Shown in pieces: positions 5,060 through 7,575 of a stretch of DNA of 7,575 nucleotides (its first letter is position 1; each line of letters begins with the position of its first letter). The stretch spans positions 1 to 7,575 of the forward strand of contig JAGQQT010000189.1 in the NCBI GenBank assembly GCA_020426065.1, written 5' to 3'. The translations under genes and the position numbers were made by a program. This stretch comes from Planctomycetaceae bacterium (GTDB taxonomy: Bacteria > Planctomycetota > Planctomycetia > Planctomycetales > Planctomycetaceae). Under the pieces are notes generated by a model. That model saw only the letters and a list, made by a program, of their open reading frames with translations, had not been told where the DNA came from and made no database searches.

Positions 5060-6289
5060 CTAAAGCAATTCACTCCGGCGGAAGCGGTTTTTTCCCGGTT
5101 CAAAGAGTGTGGGCAGGAATGCAGTTCCCAGTCCTGGATCTGCTGGAGCGTGCAGGCGGCCGTTTTCAATGACGGGTTGCCGATCGATGAGACGTTCGTA
5201 AAAGGTGCGAATGTGTGCCCGGACGGTTTCCTGGAAGACCACGTTCTGTGAAGCAACCGAGCAGTGCAGCCCAGCGTAGAGTGTGATCGGTCCGGTGCAA
5301 TCGTGCATGGTGGCGGGCACGTTGAATGCCTGTGCCAGATCGATGATCCGGCGAGTTTCGCTGATGCCCCCGGTCCAGGTGGGATCGACCATAAGATAGT
5401 CGGCCGCTCTGGCCTGCAGAATAGACAGGTAAGCCGGACGTCCGAGCAGCATTTCCGTTGCGGCGATTGGCATGCCGCTCTGCTGACGAAAATCGGCGAG
5501 TGTCTCGACGTTATCGACCCGGAGCACATCCTCCAGCCACAGGGGGCGGATTTCCTTGAGCGCTGCGGCCAGGCGCAGAGCGGCGGGTAAAGTGAAGAAC
5601 GCATGGCCTTCAATCATGATTTCGATCTGATGGCCGACCCGGTCCCGGATTTCGCGTAATGGTCGCATCCCTGCCTCGACATCTGCCGCAGACATGTAAA
5701 GTCCGCCGCTCCGATGGGCATAGCGGTCAAACGGCCAGACCTTCATCCCCGCAATCCCCTCGGCGACAAGTTCCTCGGCCAGATCACCAGCCGCATGAAT
5801 CGAGGACCAGTTGTCCTGGAGCTGGCCTGGCTCCCCTTCATCACCATATCCGGGCCAGCCGGGATGCCTGGGGGCGGAGGCATCAGACTGTTTGAGTGCA
5901 CCATAACCCGGTCCACCACACGTGTTGTAAATCCGCACCTGGGGTTGTACCGCTCCTCCCAGCAGCTTCCAGACCGGTTGGCCACAGGCTTGTCCCAGGA
6001 TGTCCCACAGGGCCACATCAATCGCCGAGAGTGCCCGCATTTCAGCGCCGGGTGTGCCAAACGCCGTGCAGCGTTCGTAGAGAAAACGCCAGCGCGATTC
6101 GATATCGGTGGCTTCCGCTCCGAGCAACCGTTCCGCCATCCAGTCATGGATCAGGGCTTCAATAGCGTGCGGAGTGTAGTAGGTTTCCCCACAACCAATA
6201 AGCCCATCGTCGGTATGAATCCGCACGAGAATCAGATTCGGCATGATCGAATTGGGAACCGATGTTTCGATGGCTGTGATGATAGGCAT
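5060..6289 (-). CDS. Mandelate racemase/muconate lactonizing enzyme family (enolase superfamily)
   Basis: The 409-residue product has the enolase superfamily layout. An N-terminal capping domain contains the GxGETYYTP segment (32-40) and the AIDVALWDILGQ helix (89-100). A TIM barrel follows, with metal ligands E227 (MIEGHAF), E253 (WLEDV) and E279 (AATEM), evenly spaced by 26 residues. GMKVWPFD (181-188) supplies the lysine at the end of the second barrel strand. VDPTWTGGIS (301-310), MHDCTGP (328-334) and FQETVR (352-357) complete the catalytic region, with H329 as a probable acid/base. These features fit acid-sugar dehydratases (for example of gluconate, galactonate or mannonate type) in the mandelate racemase subgroup. 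The exact substrate cannot be read from the sequence. The start at 6289 has a weak GAGA site upstream. Neighbouring RraA-like and M81 genes support a catabolic role. Confidence 0.93.
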   Translation of the reverse strand: MPIITAIETSVPNSIMPNLILVRIHTDDGLIGCGETYYTPHAIEALIHDWMAERLLGAEATDIESRWRFLYERCTAFGTPGAEMRALSAIDVALWDILGQACGQPVWKLLGGAVQPQVRIYNTCGGPGYGALKQSDASAPRHPGWPGYGDEGEPGQLQDNWSSIHAAGDLAEELVAEGIAGMKVWPFDRYAHRSGGLYMSAADVEAGMRPLREIRDRVGHQIEIMIEGHAFFTLPAALRLAAALKEIRPLWLEDVLRVDNVETLADFRQQSGMPIAATEMLLGRPAYLSILQARAADYLMVDPTWTGGISETRRIIDLAQAFNVPATMHDCTGPITLYAGLHCSVASQNVVFQETVRAHIRTFYERLIDRQPVIENGRLHAPADPGLGTAFLPTLFEPGKNRFRRSELL

Positions 6290-6318
6290 GTCGTCTCGAT
6301 GCTACTCTGGTTGATTAC

Positions 6319-6455
6319 CGTAGGCTGGGACGAGTCCCAGCATTTTTCTTTGGCGTTGATGAACTCATCGCCGTGCCATTCGTTTGTGCTTCCCCAACCA
6401 ACTGGATACTCATTGAGTGTGCCTGTCCTAATACTGGGACTTGTCCCAGCCTACG
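6319..6455. mobile_element. MITE-like element with 22-bp terminal inverted repeats
   Basis: The left end CGTAGGCTGGGACGAGTCCCAG (6319-6340, given here as its two overlapping parts CGTAGGCTGGGAC and CTGGGACGAGTCCCAG) recurs inverted at 6434-6455 with one mismatch. Each end is itself a hairpin (CTGGGAC with GTCCCAG). The 137-bp unit encodes nothing and carries no transposase, as in miniature inverted-repeat elements. The left hairpin is followed by ATTTTT on the plus strand, so it could also stop transcription. A target duplication is not clear. Confidence 0.65.
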
Positions 6456-6806
6456 TCATTTGTAGCCGAAGCCTCTCAATATCCATCCAGCAATAGGGAA
6501 AAGCAAACAGAACACAATTAAAGAACTATAAGAGAATAGCATCGACATACATATTAACACAAATGGCGAATCGTTGCTGAGACGTTTCGTATAAATGCAA
6601 CTTGCGAAGTAATATGTACAATAAAGAAATGTTGCAACGCTTATTGTTATGGCAGAAGCTGATAAACACACAAATAGATCCACGGCCTGGATGTGGTGTT
6701 CGTCGCTGAGCAATAACTCCTTTGGCAGGAGAATAAACGTAATTGTTAAAAAAGCAAATCCACTCACCATAATAAGTAACACGATAAGGAAAATGCGATT
6801 GTGCAT
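6456..6806 (-). CDS. Small predicted inner-membrane protein, unknown function
   Basis: The 116-residue product begins MHNRIFLIVLLIMVSGFAFL and is strongly hydrophobic, with about three membrane segments near residues 5-27, 45-72 and 82-108. Charged stretches lie between them (PKELLLSDEHH and YTKRLSNDS). I recognise no family. The coding sequence is clearly AT-richer than the catabolic genes, which suggests recent acquisition. Its stop codon touches the end of the MITE-like element at 6455, so the element may have supplied the present C-terminus. The ribosome site is weak (AAGAAAG). It could also be a spurious frame, but the consistent membrane pattern argues for a real gene. Confidence 0.55.
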   Translation of the reverse strand: MHNRIFLIVLLIMVSGFAFLTITFILLPKELLLSDEHHIQAVDLFVCLSASAITISVATFLYCTYYFASCIYTKRLSNDSPFVLICMSMLFSYSSLIVFCLLFPIAGWILRGFGYK

Positions 6807-6826
6807 TTAATACTTTCTTTAGCCCG

Positions 6827-7041
6827 GTAGGGCAGGCTCTTGCCTTCCACATGCGTAAACAGCCGAGTGCTATGCTCACGCTTGCGTGAGCAGGATTGTG
6901 CTGTGTTAAGTAAAGTCTACATGGAAAACAACATAAATGAAGCATGCCTGCCCACGACGAGCGTGGGCAGAGCACCCGGCGGTAAAAATAGGTATCGAGT
7001 CATTCTATCGCATCAGGAAGGCATGCGGGAGCATGCCCTAC
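6827..7041. repeat. Palindrome-rich MITE-like element with imperfect inverted ends
   Basis: The left end GTAGGGCAGGCTC...TGCCTTCC (6827-6848) matches, inverted and with a 4-base gap, the right end GGAAGGCATGC...GCATGCCCTAC (7016-7041). Inside are perfect hairpins: GCTCACGC-TT-GCGTGAGC (6874-6891) and TGCCCACG-ACGAG-CGTGGGCA (6949-6969). The right end is itself a hairpin, GGCATGC-GGGA-GCATGCC (7020-7037). There is no supported coding frame. The structure suggests a non-autonomous element or a cluster of REP-like palindromes. Confidence 0.6.
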
Positions 7042-7049
7042 AAGAACTG

Positions 7050-7268
7050 TCATTCATCTACAGGTTGCATTTCTACTTTCATATTTTCAACGGGAGATAA
7101 CACTTGGGAAATTTCATAAAGATGATATCCTGGAGCAAATACAATTACATTTATCAGACTATCTTTGCTGGGGTAAATCAGATTGGCAGAAAACTTGCCA
7201 CCTCCTAACAAGTTATACTCAGGGACTATATAGGCTGGGGAAACGCTACATCCTATTCTGCCTGCCAT
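7050..7268 (-). pseudogene. Remnant of a small gene cut at its 5' side by the IS element
   Basis: The minus frame encodes MAGRIGCSVSPAYIVPEYN and ends IVFAPGYHLYEISQ...MKVEMQPVDE (72 residues from the ATG at 7268; the frame continues open a few codons toward the IS end). The composition looks like real coding sequence, with a plausible extracytoplasmic beta-rich end, but there is no ribosome site. The start lies about 10 bases from the probable left end of the IS630 element. I infer the C-terminal part of a hypothetical protein that lost its beginning. A short intact hypothetical gene remains possible. Confidence 0.45.
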
Positions 7269-7277
7269 TCCAAGACC

Positions 7278-7575
7278 TAGTGTAGTGTCTCTCAAATGGG
7301 GGAACTATTTTGACTTTGGTTACGTCTGATCTTTCAACAAGGAGGATCAGGAATGCGAGTTGCCAAATCGATTGTGTTGACTGAAGCGGAGCGGAGCCAG
7401 TTGACGAAGTGGTCACGGGGGCGATCGACACCTGCCCGCCTGGTCCAGCGAGCCAGAATTGTCCTGCTGGCCGCGGACGGAGTAGACAATCATCTGATTT
7501 CTTGCCAACTAAAGTGCACTCGTAGAACAGTCGGCCGCTGGCGGAACCGATTTGCAGAATTACGTCTTTCGGGAA
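7278..7575 (+). mobile_element. Left end of an IS630-family insertion sequence
   Basis: The element contains the start of an IS630-type transposase and runs beyond the window. The left boundary is inferred. IS630 elements insert at TA, and TA dinucleotides occur at 7278-7279 and 7283-7284, just before GTGTCTCTCAAATGGGGG, which would be the terminal inverted repeat. The right end is outside, so the repeat cannot be checked here. Confidence 0.7.
7353..7575 (+). CDS. IS630-family transposase, N-terminal part
   Basis: The frame starts at the ATG at 7353, seven bases after a perfect AAGGAGG ribosome site (7339-7345), and stays open to the window edge (74 codons). The product starts [20 protein letters not shown] and continues with [15 protein letters not shown] and [14 protein letters not shown]. 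This is the winged helix-turn-helix DNA-binding start of IS630-type transposases, where the phrase '[11 protein letters not shown]' is characteristic. The DDE catalytic domain lies beyond the window, so completeness is unknown. Confidence 0.92.
   Translation, partial: MRVAKSIVLTEAERSQLTKWSRGRSTPARLVQRARIVLLAADGVDNHLISCQLKCTRRTVGRWRNRFAELRLSG

Noticed and set aside
5714..6496. Plus-strand 260-residue open frame
   Set aside because: It lies antisense to the enolase superfamily gene, then runs through the MITE-like repeat, and has no recognisable domain.
6526..6975. Minus-strand 149-residue frame overlapping the membrane protein and the second repeat
   Set aside because: It crosses palindromic repeat DNA and lacks a ribosome site. 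The alternative frame at 6456-6806 has coherent membrane segments.

Overview
The window looks like a chromosomal segment of a planctomycete-like bacterium. This is an inference from several signs: moderately GC-rich genes with good AGGAGG-type ribosome sites, short palindromic repeats scattered between genes, an IS630-type transposase, and catabolic genes of the RraA, M81/MlrC and enolase-superfamily types. The species cannot be named from the sequence.

Left part (1-2434, all minus strand): a TROVE/Ro60-type protein gene (rsr), cut by the left edge, is preceded by an array of six structured non-coding RNAs at 1199-2273. No protein gene explains this stretch. Each RNA has the same handle: a 5' strand containing an (R)ACTG motif that pairs with a 3' strand ending in CTTCGTYG. 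This is the layout of a bacterial Y RNA (the RNA partner of Rsr). Between the handle strands each unit carries a different insert. Unit A carries a circularly permuted class I tRNA-like domain, and unit B a permuted class II tRNA-like domain with a long variable arm. Unit C has a permuted tRNA-like domain with two extra hairpins on top of the acceptor stem. Unit D is reduced to T arm, acceptor stem and D arm. Unit E carries a near-copy of 23S rRNA helices 69-71 instead of a tRNA. Unit F holds only short hairpins. A set of Y RNAs with interchangeable tRNA and rRNA mimics in front of rsr is the main discovery candidate here.

Middle part (2435-6289): three catabolic genes. An RraA-like aldolase/decarboxylase gene (minus) is divergent from an M81/MlrC metallopeptidase-family gene (plus). 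The latter is convergent with a mandelate racemase/muconate lactonizing-type enolase superfamily gene (minus). Together they suggest breakdown of an acid sugar or amide-linked compound; the substrate is unknown.

Right part (6290-7575): AT-richer accessory DNA with two MITE-like palindromic repeat elements, a small membrane protein gene, the remnant of a small gene that appears cut by an IS630-family insertion sequence, and the start of that element's transposase, which runs off the right edge.
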